Assembly (NCBI GenBank): GCA_018065145.1
Contig: JAGHTW010000062.1
Span: 1 to 46,126, forward strand
Direction of reading: 5' to 3'
From: Candidatus Prevotella equi
GTDB taxonomy: Bacteria; Bacteroidota; Bacteroidia; Bacteroidales; Bacteroidaceae
Length of the DNA: 46,126 bases
Made by a program: the position numbers and the translations under genes. Below, piece by piece: positions 1 to 6,472 of the stretch. Numbering within the stretch: position 1 is the stretch's first letter; each line of letters starts with the position of its first letter. The notes beneath the pieces were generated by a model. It was not told where the DNA came from, searched no databases, and saw nothing but the letters and a program-made list of their open reading frames with translations.

Positions 1-635
1 CTGACTACAAACCTTTGGAAGCCAACATCCCATACATCGTAAGCTTCCCTGGTGAACGCTACTATGAGTTTGACCTCAGCAGTAAGTTCTACAAGGAGAA
101 GATGAATGAGACTTGGAGCAAGGATGACATACAGACAATCACCTTCAGTTCTGATGGAACCACTATACCCGTGACAGGAGTAATGTCAACCAATGTCAAC
201 GGATACGTCCATGTCGGTACATTCCTACACAAAGACGATGCTACATACGTTATCAATAATAATAATGAAGAAAATGGCACAGAATTCAATAACGGAGCAC
301 ATAATGTACTTCCATTCCGCACATACATGACTGCCACAAGTTCGTCTTCAAAGTCTATCATCATTGGAAGCTTTGGTATCAACAATGACAACATTAGTAG
401 CGAGGAACCAGAGGAATCGGAGGATCAGGAGGATGACCTCAACGGCTCGCACCTACAGATATACACTGTAGGTAGTGACATCATCGTAGAGAGCACCTAC
501 CCTACCACCCTGCGTATGCACACCATCAGTGGTGGTCTCGTACGTATCCTCGATGTACGCCCTGGCACCAACACATACAATGGTTTCGCATCTGGACTAT
601 ACATCGTAGGAAGAAAGAAGTTGCAAGTAAGATAA
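1..635 (+). CDS. Secreted protein, 3' part only, with C-terminal sorting-like tail
   Basis: The frame is open from the left edge, so the 5' end lies outside the window; the in-frame TTG at 15 is not a credible start. About 210 residues are visible. They include a beta-rich, Asn/Thr-rich segment, an acidic linker near residues 127-143 (SSEEPEESEDQEDDLNG) and a final domain of about 60 residues ending GLYIVGRKKLQVR. The pattern of a short beta-strand domain finishing in 'G-Y-x-V...K-x-x-V-(K/R)' resembles the type A C-terminal sorting domains of Bacteroidetes secreted or surface proteins. A similar tail ends the partial gene at the right edge of the window. The catalytic or binding function cannot be told from this fragment. 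Confidence 0.75.
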   Translation, partial: DYKPLEANIPYIVSFPGERYYEFDLSSKFYKEKMNETWSKDDIQTITFSSDGTTIPVTGVMSTNVNGYVHVGTFLHKDDATYVINNNNEENGTEFNNGAHNVLPFRTYMTATSSSSKSIIIGSFGINNDNISSEEPEESEDQEDDLNGSHLQIYTVGSDIIVESTYPTTLRMHTISGGLVRILDVRPGTNTYNGFASGLYIVGRKKLQVR

Positions 636-662
636 GACGAAGACGAAAACGATAACGATAAC
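636..662. repeat. Family D repeat (GACGAAGACGAAAACG words)
   Basis: Directly after the stop codon the sequence repeats GACGAAGACGAAAACG-type words with ACGATAACG variants. The same words occur at 902-927, at 20222-20236 (reverse orientation), and inside the nuclease gene at 24433-24487, where they encode Lys-Thr repeats. Confidence 0.6.
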
Positions 663-692
663 GAGGACTTTTTCAGTTAACAGTTAACAACG

Positions 693-868
693 CCCCCCCC
701 TCAGCCTTCGGCAGCTCCCCTTTGAGGGGAGCAGTTCAAATAGCAAATGATTACCTGTAAGCAGAGCTCCTCCCCTTGAAGGGGAGGTGCCCAAAGGGCA
801 GAGGGGTCAGTCATAGTCAAAGCTACTCAAATCTCCTCCCCTGAAGGGGGAGGCAGGGAGGGGGCTTC
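693..868. repeat. Family A: REP/BIME-like palindromic cluster
   Basis: Three GC-rich palindromic units lie at about 696-735, 763-808 and 832-866, each with a core of the type CTCCCCTTTGAGGGGAG. The first two are arranged head to head: the reverse complement of unit 2 (CCCCTCTGCCCTTTGGGC, then the palindrome) parallels unit 1 (CCCCTCAGCCTTCGGC, then the palindrome). The arrangement resembles paired bacterial REP elements. It fills the 300-base gap between the first gene and the SprT-like gene. Confidence 0.7.
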
Positions 869-932
869 CTTTTGTGGCCTTTGTGCCTTTGTGTACAAAA
901 AAACGAAGACGAAAACGAAGACAAAACAAATA

Positions 933-1592
933 ATGATTCCTACCATACCGTTCATAACACAAAAATTCAATGAGTTCAATGTTCAGATGTTCGATGGCAA
1001 ACTCACATTGCCACCGATACAGCTGAGCAGGGCTCGTACGTTTGTAGGACAGTGTGGAGCAAAGAAGCAACGCACGTTGCTTCACGGTACTCGTTTGTAT
1101 GATTTCCATCTGAAGTTCAGCATCTGCTTTGACATGACCGAACGTGAGTGGGAAGACACCATCATCCACGAGATGATACACTACTACATCGGTGTAAACG
1201 GACTAAAGGACACCTCTGCCCACGGGCAGTTGTTCCGTCAGATGATGACCACTATCAATGAGAGGTTCGGACGTGCACTCACCATCTCACACAAGTCAAC
1301 GGCAGAGCAGAGGGAAGCGATCTACAGTGCCAGAAAGGTATGGCACGTCATAGCACTCGTACATTTCACAGACGGGCGTAAGGGCCTCAAGGTACTGCCA
1401 CGCATACGCCAACGTATAGTGGCGTACCGTACCACCATGCTCCGTGACCCACGCATCTCTCGCATAGACCTTTTCATGAGCAATGATACGTACTTCAACC
1501 GATTCCCTAATTCATCGTCCTTCAACGTCATCCTTGCCAAAGAAGATGAGTTCATGCCACATATCCAACAAGCAGAACCATTATCCATCTGA
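933..1592 (+). CDS. SprT-like zinc metalloprotease domain protein
   Basis: This 219-residue protein has a zinc-protease signature HEMIH (about residues 79-83) and a further His in SAHGQLF about 14 residues later, as in the SprT/Spartan-like family (HExxH...H). The family is linked to proteolysis of DNA-bound proteins, but this short bacterial type is not well characterised. A longer frame opens at a GTG at 891. Its extra 14 residues (MYKKTKTKTKTKQI) come from family D repeat DNA, so ATG 933 is preferred. No SprT-type C-terminal zinc ribbon is visible. It stands alone, between a repeat cluster and tRNA-His, and is probably monocistronic. Confidence 0.72.
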   Translation: MIPTIPFITQKFNEFNVQMFDGKLTLPPIQLSRARTFVGQCGAKKQRTLLHGTRLYDFHLKFSICFDMTEREWEDTIIHEMIHYYIGVNGLKDTSAHGQLFRQMMTTINERFGRALTISHKSTAEQREAIYSARKVWHVIALVHFTDGRKGLKVLPRIRQRIVAYRTTMLRDPRISRIDLFMSNDTYFNRFPNSSSFNVILAKEDEFMPHIQQAEPLSI

Positions 1593-1675
1593 CCAAACTT
1601 TCTTACAATAAAAATCATAGAACACACTTGAACCTTGGTTACATAAAAACAACATTACACCAAATATAACCACAC

Positions 1676-1705
1676 AAAAAAAGCATCCTTCTAATAAGGA
1701 TGCTT
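1676..1705 (-). terminator. Intrinsic terminator of tRNA-His
   Basis: AAGCATCCTT (1681-1690) and AAGGATGCTT (1696-1705) form a perfect 10-bp stem with a 5-base loop. On the minus strand a run of seven T follows. It lies immediately 3' of the tRNA. Confidence 0.85.
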
Positions 1706-1712
1706 CTTCAAG

Positions 1713-1787
1713 GGTGCCCGGTGGGGCTCGAACCCACGACATTCAGAACCACAATCTGACGCTCTAACCAACTGAACTACGGGCACC
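1713..1787 (-). tRNA. tRNA-His (anticodon GTG)
   Basis: On the minus strand the sequence folds as a cloverleaf. The acceptor strand GGTGCCCG pairs with CGGGCACC, which includes the extra G-1:C73 pair diagnostic of tRNA-His. The D arm is GTTCAGTTGGTTAGAGC, the anticodon stem CAGAT/TTCTG carries GTG in the loop, and the T arm is GTGGGTTCGAGCCCCAC. CCA is not encoded (the bases after C73 read CT). Confidence 0.95.
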
Positions 1788-1886
1788 ATGTTTTAATAAT
1801 GATACGACTGCGATGCGTTGACATTCATTATGGTGAATCATAGGGATGCGAATGCGTTTGCAATCGGCATTTTTCAAATGCGAGTG

Positions 1887-1918
1887 CAAAGGTATAAATA
1901 TTTTTTCAAACAAGCAAA
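1887..1918 (-). promoter_or_regulatory. Promoter for tRNA-His
   Basis: The minus strand reads TTTG (1918-1915), 20 bases, then TACCTTTG (1894-1887), matching the Bacteroidetes -33/-7 consensus. Transcription would start near 1880, giving a leader of about 90 bases before the tRNA. Confidence 0.7.
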
Positions 1919-1989
1919 TATTTTCATTAGTTTTTTTATTTTTTACGTAAAAAAGGATTTTACAGGCGGCTGTTACCTTAACTTTTTGC

Positions 1990-1997
1990 TATCTTTG
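1990..1997 (+). promoter_or_regulatory. -7 element (TATCTTTG) for the hotdog gene pair
   Basis: TATCTTTG fits the TAnnTTTG consensus and lies 43 bases before the ATG at 2041. No clear TTTG was found 19-21 bases upstream, so only the -7 element is supported. Confidence 0.5.
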
Positions 1998-2040
1998 TAT
2001 TGATTTTCGCATTATAAGATTATTCACACATTTATTTATT

Positions 2041-2460
2041 ATGCTATACAAAGACGAAGAGATTTTTCAGTTGATACCACAGCGTGCTCCTATCGTTATG
2101 GTTGACAAATTCATTGATGCGGAGGGTGATGTATGCCATTCTGGTCTCAGTGTAAAGGCGGATAATTACTTCATTGAAGAGGATGGTATGATGGCAGAGA
2201 CGGGTTTGATAGAACACATAGCCCAGTCAGCTTCCGCCTTTGCTGGTTACAGATATTTCCTCAAGGGTTTACCTGCACCGGTAGGTTACATTGGTGAGGT
2301 AAAGAACTACCATTGCTACAAGCGTCCGAGTGTTGGTGATGAACTGTTCACCGAGGTAGTATTCGGTGCAGAGGTTGATGGCATTACGCTCATGTCCGGC
2401 AAGACAAGTTGCGGTGGTGAGGTAATAGCAGAGACAAAGATGAAGATATTCGTAGAATAA
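2041..2460 (+). CDS. Hotdog-fold dehydratase-like protein (ApeP/FabZ-like)
   Basis: This 139-residue protein shows a hotdog helix motif LIEHIAQSASAFAGY at about residues 56-70. That motif is typical of 3-hydroxyacyl-ACP dehydratase-like proteins, including those of aryl-polyene pathways. The FabZ catalytic loop with GHFPxxPVxPG is absent; the equivalent region reads DNYFIEEDGMMAETG. It may therefore be a non-classical dehydratase, a thioesterase-like enzyme, or one half of a hetero-oligomer with the next gene, which carries the missing loop. The gap to that gene is 16 bases, so the two are probably co-transcribed. No ketosynthase, acyl carrier or aryl-polyene gene lies nearby, so the pathway cannot be named. 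Confidence 0.65.
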   Translation: MLYKDEEIFQLIPQRAPIVMVDKFIDAEGDVCHSGLSVKADNYFIEEDGMMAETGLIEHIAQSASAFAGYRYFLKGLPAPVGYIGEVKNYHCYKRPSVGDELFTEVVFGAEVDGITLMSGKTSCGGEVIAETKMKIFVE

Positions 2461-2476
2461 AAAAGAAGATACAACA

Positions 2477-2863
2477 ATGTTACTGAAAGATAAGTTTTTC
2501 ACGATAAAGAACGAAGAGCACACTGGCGAATTATCATGTCGTTACGATGCGCAGTTACTTGAAGACTGCGAATGTTACAAGGGTCACTTCCCTGGCAAGC
2601 CAGTAAGCCCTGGCGTATGCAATATAGAGATGATTCGCGAGTGCAGCGAGTTGCTTTGCGGCAAGGATCTGAAGATAGACACCATAAAGATGTGCCGTCT
2701 TACGGAGATAGCCTCTCCTAGTGTATGTCCAGAGGTTAGCGTTACCGTTTCTCTTAGTCCAAACAGTGACAGCAGCGCATACACAGTGACGGCAGAGATC
2801 AGCGACGCAGAGAAGTCATACATGACCTTAAAGGGTCAGTTCGTTGTAGCGGGGAATCTGTGA
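2477..2863 (+). CDS. FabZ-like hotdog protein (3-hydroxyacyl-ACP dehydratase-like)
   Basis: The 128-residue product carries YKGHFPGKPVSPGV (about residues 34-47), the FabZ/FabA catalytic loop with the active-site His at about 37. An acidic residue in NIEMI (Glu about 51) sits where FabZ places its catalytic Glu/Asp. Housekeeping FabZ of Bacteroidetes is normally longer or fused to LpxC, so this is probably an accessory dehydratase or thioesterase. It forms a two-gene unit with the preceding hotdog gene. Its last 36 bases overlap convergently with the gene on the opposite strand. The substrate is unknown. Confidence 0.68.
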   Translation: MLLKDKFFTIKNEEHTGELSCRYDAQLLEDCECYKGHFPGKPVSPGVCNIEMIRECSELLCGKDLKIDTIKMCRLTEIASPSVCPEVSVTVSLSPNSDSSAYTVTAEISDAEKSYMTLKGQFVVAGNL

Positions 2864-3280
2864 TAGGAACACCCATTTGTTCTGTTCCCTATCCAAGTGT
2901 AGGCAGATGTGATTGTTTCCGTTGCTGACAAGCAGATAATCCACATGCAGCAGCATGTTATAGGTCGTTACCTGCGTAATAACCTTTTCCGTCAGCGGCA
3001 CTCCCTCAGCCTTATACTCCATAATCATGCGAGGCTTTCTGTCGTCTCCGAACAGCACAGAGTCGCATCTCAGATGCTTTTCGCCCACCGTCAGTTCCAC
3101 CTCGTTAGCCATCAGCGCCTTAGGATATCCAAGGTCTGTGATAAGATAATTCACGAAATGCTGCCTCACCCACTCTTCTGGTGTCAGGGCAACATAACGC
3201 TGGCGCAGAACGTCAAACACTTCGTATTTGTCGTTCTGCGTCTTTTTTATTCTTATATTCTTATATTCTGGTAAATTCAT
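2828..3280 (-). CDS. HsdR N-terminal-like (PD-(D/E)xK fold) protein
   Basis: This 150-residue protein resembles the stand-alone 'type I restriction enzyme R N-terminal' family common in Bacteroidetes. The segment around CDSVLFG...RKPRMIMEYKAEG has the Asp...Glu-x-Lys arrangement of the PD-(D/E)xK nuclease fold. No helicase domain, HsdM or HsdS is present, so this is not a working restriction system. Its cellular role is unknown. Its ATG overlaps the stop of the upstream aldo/keto reductase gene on the same strand by 4 bases (ATGA), so the two are co-transcribed. The 3' end overlaps the hotdog gene on the other strand. Confidence 0.7.
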   Translation of the reverse strand: MNLPEYKNIRIKKTQNDKYEVFDVLRQRYVALTPEEWVRQHFVNYLITDLGYPKALMANEVELTVGEKHLRCDSVLFGDDRKPRMIMEYKAEGVPLTEKVITQVTTYNMLLHVDYLLVSNGNNHICLHLDREQNKWVFLSQIPRYNELTL

Positions 3281-4233
3281 GATATAGCAGCAAGATTACG
3301 TTCCATCTGCTCCACGCGGCTTATGCCCACGATGACAGACGTCACGCCTCTCTGTTCCAGAACCCAGTTAAGCGCTTTGTCGGCAAGCGTCTTTCCCTCC
3401 TGCTTTGCCTTGTCCGACATATCGCGCAGATGCGCTATCATTTCCGGAGTGAGCGCATCCTTTGTCAGATGAACGCTATGAGTAACGCGTGATCCCTCAG
3501 GAATACCATTGAGATATTTATCCGTCAGCAGTCCCTGCGCAAGCGGCGAGAAGGAGATAAATCCGATACCATTATCGGCGCAATAGTCAAGTATTCCATC
3601 ATCTATCGGCGAATGGTCTATCATATTCACCCTTCCCTGATATATCAGCAACGGCACGTCATGCGCAGCGAGATATTCCTTTGCAAACTTCAGTGCCTCC
3701 AGTGGCCAACGTGAAATACCCACATACAATGCCTTTCCCTGCTTCACCATGTCAACGAGTGCCTGCAGCGTCTCTTCCAACGGTGTCTCAGGGTCATAGC
3801 GATGACTGTAGAACAGGTCCACATAATCCAGCTTCATCCTTTTCAGGCTCTGGTCCAGACTCGCCATGAGATACTTGCGCGAACCCCAGTTACCGTAAGG
3901 TCCTTCCCACATATCATATCCCGCCTTTGACGCAATAAACAATTCATCGCGATACGGTCTGAAGTCCTCATCCATCAGTCGTCCGAACACTTCCTCCGCA
4001 GCCCCGTACGGTGGTCCGTAATTGTTGGCCAGATCAAAGTGCGTTATGCCATGATCGAAGGCATAATGTGTTATTTCGCGACAGCGATCATACGGATCGT
4101 TATATCCGAAATTATGCCAGAATCCGAGGCTTATCTTCGGCAGTTTCACTCCCGAACGTCCACAGCGTCGATAGAGCACGTCCTCATTATCATATCGATT
4201 TGGCGAAGCGACATACTGTTCGCGCAGAATCAT
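3277..4233 (-). CDS. Aldo/keto reductase (YghZ/L-glyceraldehyde-3-phosphate reductase-like)
   Basis: The product is about 318 residues and fits the NADPH-dependent aldo/keto reductase barrel. The N-terminal YRRCGRSGVKLPKISLGFWH is typical of the YghZ/Kv-beta-like subfamily. The catalytic tetrad is visible: Asp and Tyr in FDLANNYG, Lys in ASKAGYD and His in YSHRYDP. The C-terminal part has the cofactor-binding IVGISRVEQM. The frame extends to 4299, but the promoter elements (4269-4300) lie inside that extension. The start is therefore 4233 (preceded by AGAAGAAAAG) or possibly 4248. It is first gene of a two-gene unit with the HsdR-N-like gene, and is divergent from the Nif3-like gene. Confidence 0.85.
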   Translation of the reverse strand: MILREQYVASPNRYDNEDVLYRRCGRSGVKLPKISLGFWHNFGYNDPYDRCREITHYAFDHGITHFDLANNYGPPYGAAEEVFGRLMDEDFRPYRDELFIASKAGYDMWEGPYGNWGSRKYLMASLDQSLKRMKLDYVDLFYSHRYDPETPLEETLQALVDMVKQGKALYVGISRWPLEALKFAKEYLAAHDVPLLIYQGRVNMIDHSPIDDGILDYCADNGIGFISFSPLAQGLLTDKYLNGIPEGSRVTHSVHLTKDALTPEMIAHLRDMSDKAKQEGKTLADKALNWVLEQRGVTSVIVGISRVEQMERNLAAIS

Positions 4234-4268
4234 TTCTTTTCTTCTCATAATTAAGGTTTTTAACAGCG

Positions 4269-4300
4269 CAAAGATACGAATAAAAACCGAAACGAGCAAA
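4269..4300 (-). promoter_or_regulatory. Promoter for the aldo/keto reductase operon
   Basis: The minus strand reads TTTG (4300-4297), a 20-base spacer, then TATCTTTG (4276-4269), a full match to the Bacteroidetes consensus. It rules out the longest possible start (4299) of the downstream gene. Confidence 0.8.
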
Positions 4301-4336
4301 TTATTATGTTAAATTATCGCAAAAGGCACGCAATGG

Positions 4337-4368
4337 TTTGGCAGTTTGAAATAAAATATGTACCTTTG
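4337..4368 (+). promoter_or_regulatory. Promoter for the Nif3-like gene
   Basis: TTTG (4337-4340), a 20-base spacer and TACCTTTG (4361-4368). It is divergent from the promoter at 4269-4300, with about 36 bases between the two -33 elements. Confidence 0.8.
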
Positions 4369-4403
4369 CAGCAGAAATAAAAACAAAAGACATATCACGC
4401 AGC

Positions 4404-5189
4404 GTGAAAATAAAGGATGTAATTAGTGCCCTTGAGTGTTTCGCGCCTTTGCCCCTGCAGGAAGAGTATGACAATGCCGGCTTGCAGGTAGGATTGACAG
4501 AGGCGGAAGTTTCAGGGGTTTTATTGTGCCTTGACGTTACCGAGGCAATCGTCAACGAGGCAAAGGACAACGGGTGCAACATGATTGTATCGCACCATCC
4601 GTTGCTCTTCCGTCGTCTTCGCCAGATAAGCGATGGCGACCAGGTGCAGCGTTGTGTCATGCTCGCCATACAGAACGGCATCACCATCGTATCCATGCAC
4701 ACCAACCTTGACAGCGCAAGAGGCGGCGTCAACTACATGATAGCCCGCCAGCTGGGTCTTCAGGACATACAGCTGCTCGACGCCCGCGAGGTAAATGGCG
4801 TTGAGGGCGGCGCAGGCGTCATAGGAACCCTACCCCACCCGCTCACCGCTGAGCAATATATATATAAGGTGAAGGAGACATTCCATGCCGGTTGCGTCAT
4901 GACCAACGAACTCCTTGAGCGTCCTATCCGCACTATCGCCATCTGCGGCGGTGCCGGTTCCTTCCTTCTCTCCAACGCCTTGCGCCACGGTGCCGATGCG
5001 CTGCTCACGGGCGAGATGCACTATCACGAATACTTCGGCCACGAACAGGAGATACAGATATCCGTCATCGGCCATTATGAGAGCGAACAATATACCTCAC
5101 AGTTGCTCGTAGAGATAATAAATGACAAATGTCCGGGCGTGAGGACTATGATAACGAAGAATAATACAAATCCAATAAAATACTTTTAA
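4404..5189 (+). CDS. Nif3-like dinuclear metal centre protein
   Basis: The 261-residue product matches the Nif3/YbgI family (often named GTP cyclohydrolase I type 2). Visible motifs are EEYDNAGLQVG near the N-terminus, IVSHHPLLFRR with the paired metal-binding His, THTNLD-like MHTNLDSARGG, and the C-terminal HYESEQYTSQLL. It is the short form without the inserted PII-like domain. The start is a GTG at 4404, about 36 bases after the -7 element. The gene is followed after 6 bases by a Zn-ribbon coiled-coil gene, a pairing conserved in many bacteria. The biochemical role of this family is unsettled. Confidence 0.88.
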   Translation: MKIKDVISALECFAPLPLQEEYDNAGLQVGLTEAEVSGVLLCLDVTEAIVNEAKDNGCNMIVSHHPLLFRRLRQISDGDQVQRCVMLAIQNGITIVSMHTNLDSARGGVNYMIARQLGLQDIQLLDAREVNGVEGGAGVIGTLPHPLTAEQYIYKVKETFHAGCVMTNELLERPIRTIAICGGAGSFLLSNALRHGADALLTGEMHYHEYFGHEQEIQISVIGHYESEQYTSQLLVEIINDKCPGVRTMITKNNTNPIKYF

Positions 5190-5195
5190 AAGACA

Positions 5196-6011
5196 ATGGC
5201 AAGAAAAGATCCTAAAGACCTGACAGTGGAAGAGAAGCTCAAAGCACTTTTCCAGTTGCAGACAACACTGTCACAGATTGACGAGAAGCGTGCCCTCCGT
5301 GGTGAGTTGCCTCTCGAAGTGGAAGACCTTGAGAACGAGGTAGAGGGCCTCAGCGTTCGCCTTGACCGCATCGTGAAGGACATTGAGGACTACACCACAG
5401 CCGTAAAGCAGCGCACTGCTGACATAGAAGAGGCAAAGGCAAACCTGGAGCGTTACAACAAGCAGCTCAACGAGGTAAGAAACAACCGTGAGTACGACAC
5501 TCTTACCAAGGAGATAGAGTTCACTTCGCTTGAGATAGACCTCTGCAACAAGAAGATTCGCGAGGCAGAGCAGCGCATCAACGACCGCAAGAACGACAAG
5601 GAGCGCGTAGAAGAGCTCATCAATGACCGCGAGCGCGACCTCGAGGACAAGCGCGGCGAGCTTGACGAAATCATGCAGGAGACACGCGAAGAGGAGGATA
5701 TCCTCAAGGCAAAGGCAAAGGATCTGGAGCAGAAGATAGAGACACGTCTCCTTCAGAGTTTCAAGCGCATCCGCAAGAATGCCCGCAATGGTCTCGGCAT
5801 CGTTTACGTTCAGCGTGATGCCTGCGGCGGTTGCTTCAACAAGATTCCACCTCAGCGCCAGCTCGACGTGAAGATGCACAAGAAGATCATCGTTTGTGAG
5901 CACTGCGGACGTATCCTCATCGACCCAGAACTCGCTGGCGTAAAGGTTGACGTTGTAAGCACCGAAAAGCCAAAGCGCAAGCGCAGCGCACGCTCAAAGA
6001 AGGAAGAGTAA
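5196..6011 (+). CDS. Coiled-coil protein with C4 zinc ribbon (COG1579-like)
   Basis: This 271-residue protein has a long, charged, heptad-like N-terminal region (residues 1 to about 190, rich in Glu, Arg and Lys), predicting an antiparallel coiled coil. A C4 zinc ribbon follows: CGGC...CEHCG near residues 210-235. The tail is basic (KPKRKRSARSKK), suited to nucleic acid binding. The family is described as a putative nucleic-acid-binding Zn-ribbon protein and is often next to Nif3-like genes, as here. It is co-transcribed with the Nif3-like gene and followed by an intrinsic terminator. Confidence 0.85.
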   Translation: MARKDPKDLTVEEKLKALFQLQTTLSQIDEKRALRGELPLEVEDLENEVEGLSVRLDRIVKDIEDYTTAVKQRTADIEEAKANLERYNKQLNEVRNNREYDTLTKEIEFTSLEIDLCNKKIREAEQRINDRKNDKERVEELINDRERDLEDKRGELDEIMQETREEEDILKAKAKDLEQKIETRLLQSFKRIRKNARNGLGIVYVQRDACGGCFNKIPPQRQLDVKMHKKIIVCEHCGRILIDPELAGVKVDVVSTEKPKRKRSARSKKEE

Positions 6012-6048
6012 ATCCAGACTTATCGGGAAACACACCCATAACACTACA

Positions 6049-6087
6049 AAATGCTTGGTACCACAACAGGTGCCAAGCATTTTTTTG
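6049..6087 (+). terminator. Intrinsic terminator after the Nif3/Zn-ribbon operon
   Basis: AAATGCTTGG...CCAAGCATTT forms a stem of 10 perfect pairs that extends through TACC/GGTG, followed by seven T. It starts about 40 bases after the stop codon. Confidence 0.85.
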
Positions 6088-6144
6088 TGCCCACAACACA
6101 CCTGTACTTAACATCTATTAACAAACACGATTACCCCTCTAAAA

Positions 6145-6254
6145 CAATCGTTTTACGGTTGCGCTGTAATCGTTGCACGATCACTCGGTAATCGTTGCAC
6201 GATTACAATGTAATTGAGGCACGATTACAGTGTAAAAGTTATACGATTACAACG
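6145..6254. repeat. Family E: five 22-bp tandem units
   Basis: Five consecutive 22-base units start at 6145, 6167, 6189, 6211 and 6233. The best units read TAATCGTTGCACGATTAC plus four variable bases ending in G. Each unit contains a near-palindrome (TAATCGT..ACGATTA). Units 2 and 3 are almost identical; the others have diverged. No ORF crosses the array. The rest of the gap 6088-6417 shows nothing else. Similar 22-base arrays lie at 11117-11182 and 17387-17474. Confidence 0.85.
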
Positions 6255-6417
6255 CTAAGATTTTCAGATAGTTACAAAGGCAATTTTTATCATTCTGCAA
6301 AAATCACCCCACAAAACCGCGTTTTAAAAATTAACATTCATTAACGCAATATTCGCATGAGCAGCCGACACGGTTACTCGCAGGCGAACATGAACACCAA
6401 CGATGTTGATATACACA

Positions 6418-6455
6418 AAATCCCCGAAACATTTTGGCGTTTCGGGGATTTTTTT
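6418..6455 (+). terminator. Strong hairpin-T7 terminator just upstream of agmatine deiminase
   Basis: ATCCCCGAAAC and GTTTCGGGGAT form a perfect stem with a loop of 8 bases (attttggc), followed by seven T. No annotated gene precedes it within 330 bases. It either ends a non-coding transcript from 6090-6420 or acts as an attenuator or insulator for the downstream gene. The TTTG of the next promoter lies in its loop. Confidence 0.75.
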
Positions 6456-6464
6456 GTAACTTTG
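6433..6464 (+). promoter_or_regulatory. Promoter for agmatine deiminase, embedded in the terminator hairpin
   Basis: TTTG (6433-6436, in the hairpin loop), a 20-base spacer and TAACTTTG (6457-6464). The ATG is at 6473, so the 5' leader would be only a few bases long (near-leaderless). Confidence 0.75.
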
Positions 6465-6472
6465 TCGGCACT

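Noticed and set aside
891..932. GTG-initiated extension of the SprT-like gene
   Set aside because: MYKKTKTKTKTKQI is family D repeat read as protein; ATG 933 gives a normal start. The extension cannot be fully excluded, because similar repeats are coding elsewhere.
1818..2003. 61-codon frame on the plus strand between tRNA-His and the hotdog genes
   Set aside because: It crosses the tRNA promoter and the next gene's -7 element, has a phenylalanine-rich low-complexity composition and no RBS.
2828..3280. Restriction-modification system
   Set aside because: Only an HsdR-N-like domain is present; no helicase, methylase or specificity subunit.
5271..5903. 210-codon frame on the minus strand
   Set aside because: It lies wholly inside the Zn-ribbon coiled-coil gene; the Leu/Val-rich product is the mirror of Glu/Lys codons.
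6145..6254. Possible CRISPR array
   Set aside because: Units are 22 bases, directly adjacent and diverged, with no unique spacers and no cas genes.
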